Source: Selenomonas sp. | GTDB taxonomy: Bacteria; Bacillota_C; Negativicutes; Selenomonadales; Selenomonadaceae | Assembly (NCBI RefSeq): GCF_024693525.1 | Contig: NZ_JAILKR010000007.1 | Span: forward strand, 1-64,000 | Reading direction: 5' to 3' | DNA: 64,000 nt | Shown here: positions 8,253 to 16,639 of the stretch, piece by piece | Layout: each line of letters starts with the position of its first letter | Position numbering within the stretch: the first letter of the stretch is position 1 | Notes under the pieces: generated by a model | The model's database searches: none | Told to the model about the DNA's origin: nothing | Seen by the model: the letters and a program-made list of their open reading frames with translations, nothing else | Position numbers and translations under genes: made by a program

Positions 8253-9155
8253 ATGATTTCTTTGGGCAATTGCAATCTGTGCCCGCGGCAGTGCGGGGTA
8301 GACCGGTCAGTGTCCGTTGGTTTTTGCGGTGCTGGAGCTAAGGCCCGCATTGCCTTGGTATCCCTTCATCCTTGGGAGGAACCTTGCCTGGTAGGGGATA
8401 AAGGTGCTGGCACGGTGTTTTTCTCCTATTGCAATCTTCGCTGCTGCTACTGCCAGAACCATGCTATCAGTCATGGAGGAAAGGGCGAGGAGGTAACGGA
8501 TGAACGCCTGGCGGAGATTTTTTGCGAACAGCAGGCGCGGGGGGCGGCTACTCTTGACCTGGTTACCCCTACCCATTACGTGCCGCAGATTATTCACGGG
8601 TTGGACCTGGCGCGGGAAAGGGGCTTTTCCCTGCCGGTGGTCTATAATTCCGGCGCCTATGATTCGGTGGAGACCATTGAGGCTCTGCGCGGCTATGTGG
8701 ATATTTTCCTGCCGGATTTGAAATATGTGGACGGGGAGTCGGCGGCGGAATATTCGCTGGCACCGGATTATTTTGAGAGGGCTGCCGATGCAATACGCCG
8801 TATGGTGGCGATTGCTGGCCCCATTCAGTTTGATGAAAGCGGACGTATGATCCGCGGGGTGCTGGTGCGTCATTTGGTTTTGCCGGGACATCGCCATGAG
8901 AGCATGAAGGCGCTGGATTGGTTATGGCAGGAATTTGGCAACGACATCCAGATCAGTTTGATGAATCAGTATACGCCCATGTACCGCGCGGCTGAGCATA
9001 AAGGTATGAACCGGAAACTCACTACGTTTGAATATGAGTCGGTGGTGGATCACGCGGTGGAGCTGGGGATTACCAATTGTTATGTTCAGCAGGGACAGAC
9101 TGCGTCAGAAAAATTCGTGCCTAAGTTTAACGGTGCGGGTGTGAAACGAATATAG
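8253..9155 (+). CDS. PflX-like radical SAM protein (pyruvate formate-lyase activase homologue)
   Basis: The 300-residue protein starts at ATG 8253, four bases after the upstream stop. The radical SAM cluster motif CNLRCCYC (C-x3-C-x2-C) follows an N-terminal Cys-rich segment CNLCPRQCGV, as in COG1313. This family resembles glycyl-radical activases, but its substrate is not established. Later conserved segments include the DIFLPDLKY motif and the NQYTPMYR motif. No glycyl-radical enzyme lies beside it. It is the last gene of the DeoR operon, followed by a clear terminator. Confidence 0.88.
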   Translation: MISLGNCNLCPRQCGVDRSVSVGFCGAGAKARIALVSLHPWEEPCLVGDKGAGTVFFSYCNLRCCYCQNHAISHGGKGEEVTDERLAEIFCEQQARGAATLDLVTPTHYVPQIIHGLDLARERGFSLPVVYNSGAYDSVETIEALRGYVDIFLPDLKYVDGESAAEYSLAPDYFERAADAIRRMVAIAGPIQFDESGRMIRGVLVRHLVLPGHRHESMKALDWLWQEFGNDIQISLMNQYTPMYRAAEHKGMNRKLTTFEYESVVDHAVELGITNCYVQQGQTASEKFVPKFNGAGVKRI

Positions 9156-9161
9156 ATACAG

Positions 9162-9196
9162 AAAAGCCATGCTGAAATAAATCAGCATGGCTTTTT
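9162..9196 (+). terminator. terminator of the DeoR-sulfatase-PflX operon
   Basis: AAAAGCCATGCTGA pairs perfectly with TCAGCATGGCTTTT around AATAAA, followed by further T. The structured block at 9199 begins immediately after it. Confidence 0.92.
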
Positions 9197-9198
9197 CT

Positions 9199-9758
9199 AA
9201 ATTACCGTTTGCAGGGGAGTAGTACCCAGTTCGTGTTCGAGGTAAGTCGCCGGCGGCGAGGGCCCCAGTACCAACGCTTCACCGGTGACAACCCGCTACA
9301 AGAAATTTTTGCCTTTTAATTAAGAGTTGGAAAACAGTTAAACGCGCTTCGCTTGGACGAAACTGCTTTTCCAACGAGAACGCCGGCAAAAATTTCTTGC
9401 TTCACGCGGAACGTCAAGGCTCCGCTTATGGTACTGGGGCCCCCGCCGCCTCGGTTAGAGCCGTCACGAATTGCTGCACCCTCGGAGGGTAGAGCCCTGC
9501 GAAACTTGCCACAGACTCAGCCGCCGCTAGGGGCAGTGCCATAAACGAAGCGTTTGATGTTTTCCGTGAAGAACGAAATTTTTATCCTCAACGCTCGTCG
9601 AAAAATTGCTATCGTTCAAGCGCAGCGCGTTTTGCAACTTTTTCGATGCTTAATTAAGGATAAAAATTTCGTTTAGGAAAACATCTCCCGTGGAGTGTTG
9701 GCACTGTCCCTAGCGGCGGCGAAGAGTTGCTTCGAATGAGACCTGCAAACTGTAATTT
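9199..9758. other. paired, inverted structured non-coding elements of unknown class
   Basis: This roughly 560-base block has no credible ORF. Its ends are a 15-base inverted repeat with one mismatch (9201-9215 and 9742-9756). Inside are two long hairpins. Hairpin 1 pairs 9252-9273 with 9429-9450, 9300-9313 with 9385-9398, and 9326-9339 with 9361-9375. Hairpin 2 pairs 9520-9541 with 9699-9720, 9556-9565 with 9676-9685, and 9573-9588 with 9657-9672. Read inward from its own end, the right half (minus strand) aligns along its whole length with the left half. In the 22-bp basal stem seven pairs differ between the copies by a change on both sides. A short ACCCTCGGAGGGT hairpin (9478-9490) lies between. 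It could be one large RNA, two convergent RNAs, or a fold-back mobile element. I do not recognise the family. Confidence 0.85.
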
Positions 9759-9782
9759 CACAGTCCCTTTTACAAGGCATAT

Positions 9783-10967
9783 TTAGTGATTGGCCAACTG
9801 ATAGATTTCGATGGCGGCCGCTTTGTCCAGAGGATGGAAGTTGCCGAGTTTTTTGGTGTCTTCAGCAGTAGCCATGTCCGCCAAGTATTCGATGCTTCGC
9901 TTGTCTTGGATGCCGATGCCGAGTTCGGTGAAGTTGGTGGGCATGTCCAGCGAGCGGAAATATTCGACCGTTTTTTCAATGCCGGCTTTAGCCTTCTCGG
10001 CGGTAGTGCCGGTGGTGATATTCCAGATGCGTTCTGCGTAGGTGGCAAAGCGCTCTGGGTCATCCTGCCATACATACTGTGCCCAGGCTGGCCAGATGGT
10101 GGTGAGCGATGCGCCGTGGGTGACGTCGAACTTGCCGCTGAGTTCGTGGCCCAGTTTGTGACAGGTGAAGTCTTTGCAGCGTCCGAGTTCCGTGAAGTTG
10201 CAGTGGGAAACACTGCCGCACCACATGATTTCGCTCATGGCATCGTAGTTGGTCTGATCTTCGACCGCAATTTTCGTCTGGGTGATGATGTTTTTCATAA
10301 GAGATTCGGCAACCATATCCGTGAAGGCATTTACTTCCTTGACGCTGGTGAAATAGCGCTCGAGGGTGTGCATGAGAATATCGCAGCTGCCGCAGACCAG
10401 TTGTTTTTTCGGAACCGTATAGGTAAGTTCCGGATTCATGAAGGCGATGGCTGGGCGGTTGAATGGCGTGTTAAGGCCTGCTTTTTTGCCGGTTTCCTCG
10501 TTGGTGATGACAGCAGAGTCGCTGGTTTCACTGCCGGCTGCTGCCAGTGTCAGGATGCTGGCTACAGGCATGGATTTAGTCAGTTTCGCGCGTCCGCTCC
10601 AGAAGTCCCAGACATCCGTGCCGGGGTTGGCAGTACCGTGGGCGATGGCCTTGGCTGAATCGATGACGCTGCCGCCGCCGATTGCTAGGATAAAATCGGC
10701 CTGGAAGGCCGTAGCCATGCGCACGCCTTGACGTACCAGGGAAAGGCGCGGATTAGGCTGGACGCCGCCCATAACCTGGAAGGCCAGTCCGGATGCCAGC
10801 AGGATGCGTTCGACTTTGGAAAGCAGACCGGATTTTACCACACTGCCGCCGCCGTAGAGGACGAAAATCCGGTTGGCGCCATAAGCGTGCAGTTTATCGG
10901 CAACTTGTTCTTCAGCACCGCGTCCAAAGACGATTTCTGTCGGGCATTTAAAATTGAAATTCTGCAT
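9783..10967 (-). CDS. iron-containing (butanol-type, YqhD/BDH) alcohol dehydrogenase
   Basis: The 394-residue protein has an NAD(P)-binding half with GGGSVIDSAK (about 97-106) and an all-helical metal half. The metal half has candidate iron ligands in DILMHTLERYF and in the CHKLGHELSGKFDVTHG region, each containing His. It reduces aldehydes to alcohols with NADPH or NADH; the order of motifs fits the BDH/YqhD branch. It has its own promoter and a strong AAAGGAGG site. No ordinary terminator is seen after it: transcription runs into the structured element at 9758. Confidence 0.93.
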   Translation of the reverse strand: MQNFNFKCPTEIVFGRGAEEQVADKLHAYGANRIFVLYGGGSVVKSGLLSKVERILLASGLAFQVMGGVQPNPRLSLVRQGVRMATAFQADFILAIGGGSVIDSAKAIAHGTANPGTDVWDFWSGRAKLTKSMPVASILTLAAAGSETSDSAVITNEETGKKAGLNTPFNRPAIAFMNPELTYTVPKKQLVCGSCDILMHTLERYFTSVKEVNAFTDMVAESLMKNIITQTKIAVEDQTNYDAMSEIMWCGSVSHCNFTELGRCKDFTCHKLGHELSGKFDVTHGASLTTIWPAWAQYVWQDDPERFATYAERIWNITTGTTAEKAKAGIEKTVEYFRSLDMPTNFTELGIGIQDKRSIEYLADMATAEDTKKLGNFHPLDKAAAIEIYQLANH

Positions 10968-11001
10968 GGAAGAACCTCCTTTTGGTTTACATTCGCTCTT
11001 A

Positions 11002-11030
11002 ATTATAACGCTATTGGTTTAATTTTGCCA
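11002..11030 (-). promoter_or_regulatory. promoter of the alcohol dehydrogenase gene (shared GCGTTATAAT type)
   Basis: Read on the minus strand: TGGCAA (11030-11025), 17 nt, TATAAT (11007-11002), preceded by AGCGT. Box sequences and much of the spacer agree with the DedA promoter at 796-824. Confidence 0.65.
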
Positions 11031-11199
11031 AATATAAAATTCACAGCTCCGTTTGTAATAGTGTTCACCAAAATTTGGCGAAGGTGTAGCCAAGGACAGG
11101 TCTTTCTGTTAAAATCTAGTCTTGTCGGCGTCGATTTTCTTTAGGAGATTGATGGGCTGGCAGGATTGAACGTATAGTAAGGAAAATGGAGAATTCTAA

Positions 11200-12066
11200 A
11201 TGACTACAAAACGTGCAGAGATGCTCATGTTATTGGTGACCTTTTGCTGGGGTTCTTCTTATTTATTTATGAAGGAAGGACTGGCATCGATTGGTCCTTT
11301 CACACTGATTGCCTATCGGTTCCTCATTGCCTTTGCGGCTTCGGCTGTTTTTCTGGGAAAGGCTTGGTGCAGTGTCAGCTGGGAACTGCTGAAGGCCGGT
11401 TTTATTGTTGGTTCCATTGTGGTGGTATCCTTTGGTGCCATGGTTATTGGACTGGAGTCGACGACGACTTCCAACGCAGGCTTCATTACGAGTCTGATGG
11501 TAGTATTTATTCCCTTTGTGGAACGATACGTTTACCACCGTCCGCTACAGCGGGGGATTTTGGGAACATCGGCACTTTCCGTGATGGGAATTGGCTTTTT
11601 GACTCTCCACGATGGGCTGCACGTCAATCCGGGTGACCTTTTGTGTCTGGCTGGAGCAATGATAAATGCTGGGCAGGTTTGCTATATGAGCCGACTGCTT
11701 ACAAGATTAGACCCACTGCAGTTGGGGGTTATCCAGTTTGGCGTAGCGGGAGTTTGGGGACTGTTGCTCTCGCTGCTGTTGGAGACGCCGGCGTTGCCGG
11801 CTGGTGGTTCCGGTTGGTTTGCGATGCTGTATTTGGGCCTTATCTGTTCGGCCTTTGGCTTTATTGCGCAAATGGTGGCCCAGAAGTATACCTCGGCGGA
11901 ACGGGTGGGAATCCTCTTCTGCCTAGAGCCGGTTTTTGCAGCTATGATTGGCGTCATTTATCTTCATGAGCCCTTCAGCTTGAGCAGCTTTATTGGTGCA
12001 GTATTGGTATTGACCGGTGTAATCCTGTCGGGAAGAGTGGGGAAAAAACAGACTGCGGAAGCATGA
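11200..12066 (+). CDS. DMT superfamily (EamA) transporter
   Basis: The 288-residue protein has ten predicted transmembrane helices in two EamA repeats. The first starts with the typical FCWGSSYLFMKEG segment; the second ends with LHEPFSLSSFIGAVLVLTGVILS. Such proteins export metabolites or amino acids. The substrate is unknown. It is a single-gene unit closed by a strong terminator. I found no confident promoter in the 230 bases before it, which also hold the divergent alcohol dehydrogenase promoter. Confidence 0.9.
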   Translation: MTTKRAEMLMLLVTFCWGSSYLFMKEGLASIGPFTLIAYRFLIAFAASAVFLGKAWCSVSWELLKAGFIVGSIVVVSFGAMVIGLESTTTSNAGFITSLMVVFIPFVERYVYHRPLQRGILGTSALSVMGIGFLTLHDGLHVNPGDLLCLAGAMINAGQVCYMSRLLTRLDPLQLGVIQFGVAGVWGLLLSLLLETPALPAGGSGWFAMLYLGLICSAFGFIAQMVAQKYTSAERVGILFCLEPVFAAMIGVIYLHEPFSLSSFIGAVLVLTGVILSGRVGKKQTAEA

Positions 12067-12083
12067 TCGGTCTATCTATAAAA

Positions 12084-12126
12084 TACAAAAAGGAGTTCGT
12101 CCGCTTGTGGCGAACTCCTTTTTGTA
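12084..12126. terminator. terminator after the DMT transporter gene
   Basis: A perfect 16-bp stem (12084-12099 with 12111-12126, core AAAAAGGAGTTCG) ends in TTTTT. It has an A run at the other side. Confidence 0.92.
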
Positions 12127-12266
12127 TAGCAGGATACTATCGGAGCTATATATGGAAAAATGGACAGAGAGGAAAGAGTGGTGTTTTTTGTATACATATA
12201 TTTAATTTACATAAAAGCTGGATTTTTATACGAGTATCTGCTATGATGTAAAAGTGTATTGCAATT

Positions 12267-12285
12267 ATACATAGTTTCTATGTAT
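12267..12285. promoter_or_regulatory. inverted repeat upstream of the 2-oxoacid oxidoreductase operon
   Basis: ATACATAG-TTT-CTATGTAT is a perfect palindromic site 60 bases before the first gene, in an AT-rich 220-base gap. A second TATACATA lies at about 12188-12195, and a possible -10 TATGAT at 12242-12247. It could be a repressor or activator site; the regulator is unknown. Confidence 0.45.
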
Positions 12286-12344
12286 TTATGGCATATTAGT
12301 GTATTGGATGACCCAATGGTGTGTTGTTACTAGGAGGGACCCCG

Positions 12345-12545
12345 ATGAAGTCAGAAATCACCATCAAGATGGGCAGATGCAAAGGCTGTGGAATCTGCGT
12401 TGCATTTTGTCCCAAACAGGTGCTGGCGCTCGATGAGCTCGGCAAGGTACAGGTAGCAAACGGCGATGCATGCATCGCCTGCGGTCAGTGCGAGCTGCGC
12501 TGCCCGGATTATGCAATTTTTGTGGATAAGGGGGCAGAGGCATGA
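12345..12545 (+). CDS. korD: 2-oxoacid:ferredoxin oxidoreductase, ferredoxin-like delta subunit
   Basis: The 66-residue protein carries two [4Fe-4S] motifs, CKGCGICVAFCP and CIACGQCELRCP, typical of the small electron-transfer subunit of KGOR-type enzymes. The start at ATG 12345 follows TAGGAGGG. It overlaps the alpha-subunit gene by four bases (ATGA). The order delta-alpha-beta-gamma matches korDABC clusters, which make or use 2-oxoglutarate with CoA and ferredoxin. Confidence 0.9.
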   Translation: MKSEITIKMGRCKGCGICVAFCPKQVLALDELGKVQVANGDACIACGQCELRCPDYAIFVDKGAEA

Positions 12546-13684
12546 GCAAGGCAAGATTAATGCAGGGGAATGAGGCTTGCGCAGAAGGTGCTATTGCCGC
12601 TGGTGTTCGTTTCTTTGCGGGGTATCCGATTACCCCGTCCACGGAAGTTGCGGAAACGATGGCAAAACTGTTGCCGAAGGTGGGCGGCAAGTTCGTCCAG
12701 ATGGAAGATGAGATCGCCAGCATGGGTGCTATTCTTGGGGCTTCGCTGGCTGGACAGAAGGCTATGGATGCTACTTCCGGACCGGGCTTTTCGCTGAAGC
12801 AGGAACTTATTGGCTATGCAGCCTGCGCTGAGATTCCCTGCGTACTGGTCAACGTTCAGCGTGTCGGTCCCTCCACCGGCCAGCCAACGGCACCGTCTCA
12901 GGGGGATGTCATGCAGACCCGCTGGGGGACGCATGGCGATCATCCGGTTATTGCCCTCTCCCCGTGGAGCGTCCGCGAGACGTATGATGCGACGGTCATG
13001 GCGGTCAATTATGCGGAGCGTTTTCGTACGCCAGTGGTTCTGCTGATGGATGAGGTGGTCGGCCATCTTCGCGAAAAGGTAGAACTGCCGGAGGCAGGCG
13101 AGCTGGAACTCTATCCGCGACGCACGCCGAAAAAGACCCGGGCGGAGGGCTATCAGCCCTTTGAGCCGGATGAAGACCTCGTACCGAATGTTGCCGATTT
13201 TGGCACGGGTTACCGCATCCATGTGACGGGCCTTATCCATGATAATACAGGTTTTCCAGTGGGCAGCCCGGAGGTTACGGAAAATTCAATTCAGCGCTTG
13301 CATGAGAAAATTTCCCGCGTGGGAGAAGAAATCATCCATACGGAAGAATACTTCATGGAGGATGCGGAGTATGCTGTGGTCTCCTTTGGTGGCACGGCTC
13401 GTACGGCTTATGAGGCCGTGCAGAATGCCCGCAAGAAGGGGCACAAGGTCGGTCTTCTCCGACTTATGACCATTTGGCCTTTTGCCGATAAAGCCATTGA
13501 GCGGCTGGCGGCTAAGGTCAAGGGAATCATGGTGGCAGAGCTCAATTACGGCCAGATTGTCCACGAAGTCCGCCGGGCAGTCAATGGACAATGTAAGGTA
13601 GAACTTTGCGGCAAATACAATATGAAAGCTTTTGAGCCGGTCGAGATTGAGGCTGGTATCGATGCACTTTGCGGGGAGGCATAA
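12542..13684 (+). CDS. korA: 2-oxoacid:ferredoxin oxidoreductase alpha subunit
   Basis: The 380-residue protein has the pyrimidine-binding and transketolase-C domains of the alpha subunit. Visible marks are GYPITPSTE (about 29-37), the ATSGPGFSLK loop (about 79-88) and the GPSTGQPT segment (about 117). Together with beta it binds thiamine diphosphate and oxidatively decarboxylates a 2-oxoacid to acyl-CoA. 2-Oxoglutarate is the most likely substrate from the split four-subunit arrangement; pyruvate or branched-chain oxoacids cannot be excluded. Confidence 0.92.
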   Translation: MSKARLMQGNEACAEGAIAAGVRFFAGYPITPSTEVAETMAKLLPKVGGKFVQMEDEIASMGAILGASLAGQKAMDATSGPGFSLKQELIGYAACAEIPCVLVNVQRVGPSTGQPTAPSQGDVMQTRWGTHGDHPVIALSPWSVRETYDATVMAVNYAERFRTPVVLLMDEVVGHLREKVELPEAGELELYPRRTPKKTRAEGYQPFEPDEDLVPNVADFGTGYRIHVTGLIHDNTGFPVGSPEVTENSIQRLHEKISRVGEEIIHTEEYFMEDAEYAVVSFGGTARTAYEAVQNARKKGHKVGLLRLMTIWPFADKAIERLAAKVKGIMVAELNYGQIVHEVRRAVNGQCKVELCGKYNMKAFEPVEIEAGIDALCGEA

Positions 13685-13686
13685 CC

Positions 13687-14511
13687 ATGGAGAGAAGTTA
13701 CGAAAAATATTTCCGTCAGAACCGTCTCCCGCACCTCTGGTGCCCGGGCTGCGGCAATGGAATTGCCATGAAGGCAATCGTCCAGGCCATCGAGAAAAAA
13801 GGCCTGTCCCAGGATAATACCGTTATTGTTTCGGGGATTGGCTGCTCGTCCCGCGCCTCGGGGTACATGGATTTTGATACGCTGCATACGGCTCATGGCC
13901 GTGCCATCCCGTTTGCTACGGGAATCAAGCTGGCCAATCCGGACCTCAATGTGGTGGTTATTACCGGCGATGGCGACTGCACGGCCATTGGCGGCAACCA
14001 CTTTATTCATGGCTGCCGCCGCAACATCGATTTGACGGTGGTGCTTTTCAATAACAATATTTACGGCATGACTGGCGGTCAGGCTTCGCCGATGACGCCG
14101 CTGGGCAAGAAGGCCACTACTGCTCCCTATGGTTCGGTTGACCGTCCCTTTGATGCCTGCCATTTGGCTGAAGCTGCCGGGGCAACTTATGTCGCGCGTT
14201 CTACGGCTTTCCATGAGAAACATCTCGTGGATATGATTGCCGGCGGTTTCGAAAATAAAGGTTTTTCCTTTATCGAGGCACTGGTCCAGTGTCCGACGGC
14301 CTATGGCCGCAAGAACAAGCTGGGCAGTCCTGCCAATATGATGATGTGGATGCGTGACAATGCCGTGATGAAAGCGGCCTGGGATAAGCTGCCAGAGGAT
14401 AAGAAGACTGGGGAGAAGTTCCCTATCGGCTGCTTCTACAAGGCAGAAGCACTAGATTACGATACAGCCTATGACCAGGTTATTGAGCGGGCAGGAGGTG
14501 CAGCAAAATGA
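13687..14511 (+). CDS. korB: 2-oxoacid:ferredoxin oxidoreductase beta subunit
   Basis: The 274-residue protein contains the thiamine-diphosphate signature GDGDCTAIGGNH (about 98-109) with NNNIYGMTGGQ (about 125-135), and an N-terminal WCPGCGNG. The start at ATG 13687 follows GGGGAGG. It forms the catalytic site with the alpha subunit. It overlaps the gamma gene by four bases, so all four subunits are likely made in balance. Confidence 0.94.
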   Translation: MERSYEKYFRQNRLPHLWCPGCGNGIAMKAIVQAIEKKGLSQDNTVIVSGIGCSSRASGYMDFDTLHTAHGRAIPFATGIKLANPDLNVVVITGDGDCTAIGGNHFIHGCRRNIDLTVVLFNNNIYGMTGGQASPMTPLGKKATTAPYGSVDRPFDACHLAEAAGATYVARSTAFHEKHLVDMIAGGFENKGFSFIEALVQCPTAYGRKNKLGSPANMMMWMRDNAVMKAAWDKLPEDKKTGEKFPIGCFYKAEALDYDTAYDQVIERAGGAAK

Positions 14512-15038
14512 GAAAACAGCTGAGATTATCCGGGTCCGGCGGACAGGGCGTCATTACAGCTGCCATCATTCTGGCGGAGGCTGCGGTTATGGAAGGGAAA
14601 GAGGCTGTCCAGTCCCAGTCCTATGGACCGGAGGCACGTGGCGGCGCCTCGAAGTCTGAGGTCATCATCGATGAGAGAAAGATTTTCCATCCGCATGTAT
14701 TGGTGCCGGATCTGGTATTGGCCATGACGCAGAAGGCTGCGGATAAATACTACCAGGACCTCAATCCCGAGGGAATCTTGGTGCTGGATGACAGCCTGGT
14801 TCCAGAAACGCCGGACTTCCCGCAGGTCGTCCGCATACCGATTACGAAGCTGGCTATCGAAGAAGTTGGTAAGCCGCTCTTTGCGAATATCGTAGCACTG
14901 GGCGCTTTGGTTCATCTGACCGGAATCGTGTCCTTCGATACGATCAAGAAATCGGTGGCGGGCCGCGTTCCGCCACACACGGTAGAGCAGAATATGAAGG
15001 CTTTGCAGGTAGGCTGGGACGCAGCAGCGAAGGCATAA
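14508..15038 (+). CDS. korC: 2-oxoacid:ferredoxin oxidoreductase gamma subunit
   Basis: The 176-residue protein begins RLSGSGGQGVITAAIILAEA, the typical gamma-subunit glycine-rich start. It continues with QSYGPEARGGASKSEVIID, which contacts CoA and the other subunits. It is the last gene of the operon, and a very long terminator hairpin follows two bases after its stop. Confidence 0.93.
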   Translation: MRKQLRLSGSGGQGVITAAIILAEAAVMEGKEAVQSQSYGPEARGGASKSEVIIDERKIFHPHVLVPDLVLAMTQKAADKYYQDLNPEGILVLDDSLVPETPDFPQVVRIPITKLAIEEVGKPLFANIVALGALVHLTGIVSFDTIKKSVAGRVPPHTVEQNMKALQVGWDAAAKA

Positions 15039-15039
15039 A

Positions 15040-15101
15040 CATAACGGAAAAGACACCCCGTTGCTCCAAATGGGAGCTAACGGGGTGTCTTTTCCGTTAT
15101 G
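15040..15101. terminator. long terminator hairpin after korC
   Basis: The arms CATAACGGAAAAGACACCCC and its complement are paired over about 23 bp, with an inner GCTCC/GGGAGC hairpin as the loop. There are T runs inside the stem rather than after it. It also lies between convergent genes, so it can serve both strands. Confidence 0.8.
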
Positions 15102-15109
15102 ATCCTGTT

Positions 15110-15385
15110 TTATATCCAGATGTGTTTCAGGCAAAGTACGACAAAGCAGACGATAGCTATGCCAAAGGTAAAGAATTCCACGCAGCGGATGGGATAGGCA
15201 TAATGTAAAGGGATATCGATGACACGAGGAACATTGCTGGCGAGCAGTGACGTGGCAATGGAGACATAGAGCAGTACATTGACCACCGGGATGACCAGTG
15301 CCGTAGCAAAAGCGCGAATCAAGAGATAGATCGCAAAAGCGATAAAAAAATAAGCTAATTTGTCAGCGTGCAGGCGAACGTTCAT
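15110..15385 (-). CDS. small membrane protein of unknown function
   Basis: The 91-residue protein starts MNVRLHADKLAYFF. It has about three hydrophobic segments: one near 12-30, one near 33-50 and one near 66-88 (VEFFTFGIAIVCFVVLCL). The start was placed at ATG 15385, behind a GGAAG site; the longer open frame upstream lacks one. I do not recognise a family. It is convergent with the kor operon and divergent from apbE. Confidence 0.7.
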   Translation of the reverse strand: MNVRLHADKLAYFFIAFAIYLLIRAFATALVIPVVNVLLYVSIATSLLASNVPRVIDIPLHYAYPIRCVEFFTFGIAIVCFVVLCLKHIWI

Positions 15386-15494
15386 ATCATCACTTCCTTT
15401 ATTATTATTTATGATAGTATTAATATTTCGCTCGCTATGAGGAAAATCCTGCCGCATTTCTTGATGCAGATAAGATTCTTTGCGATATTTTGCA

Positions 15495-15524
15495 TTAACG
15501 AAAATGAAGCGTTGGCGTTATAAT
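15495..15524 (+). promoter_or_regulatory. promoter of apbE-larE-nudix (GCGTTATAAT type)
   Basis: TTAACG (15495-15500), 18 nt, TATAAT (15519-15524), preceded by GTTGGCGT. The ten bases GCGTTATAAT recur at three other promoters in this window. Confidence 0.6.
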
Positions 15525-15567
15525 AAAAATATTGACTCAGAATCTGGGGCTTAGGAGGTAAATGGAT

Positions 15568-16626
15568 ATGCGGAGCTTTGGTGCGGCGGCAGGAATTATT
15601 TTGCTGTTGGTGATTTTTACGGCTTTGCCGGCAGGCTGCAGACGGACGGAGGAGGTCCAAAAGACGGTCATGGTCATGGATACCGTGGTAACGTTGACCG
15701 CGTCAGGAGAAAAGGCCGATGATGTCGTACGGGAAAGCATCGAACGCCTCAAGGAAATCGATGCGATGGCCAGCACGGAGGGCGAGCAGAGCGATTTAAA
15801 AAAGCTGGCGGATGCCGCTGGCGATGGGACCTGGATCCCGCTTCACCCGGAAGTGTTTCACATGCTGGAGGTATCGCAGGAATACAGTCAGCGCAGCAAT
15901 GGCGCCTGGGATGTGACTGCGGGGCCGCTCGTAAAGCTTTGGGGCATAGGGACAGAGCGGGCAAAAGTACCAACTGCGGAGGAGCTGGCAAGCGCCAAGG
16001 CAAAAGTTGGCTGGCAGAAATTGGAATTGAACCCGGAAACACAGTGCGCGCGTTTGCGTGCGACGGGGATGGAACTTGACCTCGGCGGCATAGCTAAGGG
16101 ATTTGCCGCTGATGAAGTTCGGAAGATTTATGAAAAATACGGCGTAAAAAATGGTCTAATAAATCTTGGGGCAAGCTCTATTTATGCATTGGGAGCAAAT
16201 GCCAAAGGCGAGGCCTGGCGGGTAGGGATCCGCCATCCGCGCAGTGAGGAAAAGGATGATCGGCTGGCGGTAGTATCACTTTCCGATGCGGCGCTATCCA
16301 CATCGGGAGATTATGAGCGCTTTTGGGAACAGGACGGTGTTCGCTACCATCATATACTTGACCCCAGGACGGGCAGACCAGCGGATAACGGCGCGGTCAG
16401 TGACACGATTGTGGTAGATGGCAGGTTGCCGGATGCTGGCATGATCGCGGACTTGTTGACCACTACAGTCTTTGTATTGGGGCCGGAAGCAGGGCAAAAA
16501 TTCCTAGACAATCAGCCGCCGGAGGTGCGTGGTATGATTTGTGACCGTAAGTTACGTCTTTGGCCGGCACATGATTTCAAGGACTTCCTGCAGCAGGTTC
16601 AGCGAGATTTTTCGGTAATGGAATAG
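15568..16626 (+). CDS. apbE: FAD:protein FMN transferase, lipoprotein
   Basis: The protein of about 352 residues has a lipoprotein signal ending in the lipobox LPAGC (about residue 20). The ApbE domain follows, with MDTVVTL, GPLVKLWGIG, DLGGIAKGFAAD (substrate FAD site), NLGASS and HHILDPRTGRPA. It splits FAD and attaches FMN to a Thr of target proteins outside the membrane. RnfG and RnfD encoded at 55-57 kb carry such acceptor sites. The ATG at 15568 has better spacing from AGGAGG than the in-frame ATG at 15562. larE and a Nudix gene follow in the same operon. Confidence 0.94.
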   Translation: MRSFGAAAGIILLLVIFTALPAGCRRTEEVQKTVMVMDTVVTLTASGEKADDVVRESIERLKEIDAMASTEGEQSDLKKLADAAGDGTWIPLHPEVFHMLEVSQEYSQRSNGAWDVTAGPLVKLWGIGTERAKVPTAEELASAKAKVGWQKLELNPETQCARLRATGMELDLGGIAKGFAADEVRKIYEKYGVKNGLINLGASSIYALGANAKGEAWRVGIRHPRSEEKDDRLAVVSLSDAALSTSGDYERFWEQDGVRYHHILDPRTGRPADNGAVSDTIVVDGRLPDAGMIADLLTTTVFVLGPEAGQKFLDNQPPEVRGMICDRKLRLWPAHDFKDFLQQVQRDFSVME

Positions 16627-16639
16627 GAGATGGCGATTT

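Noticed and set aside
9353..9544. 63-codon plus-strand ORF inside the structured block
   Set aside because: It crosses hairpin arms and the junction of the two copies, has no ribosome site, and its sequence follows the base pairing.
12063..12251. 62-codon ORF after the DMT transporter
   Set aside because: It runs through the terminator hairpin and has no ribosome site.
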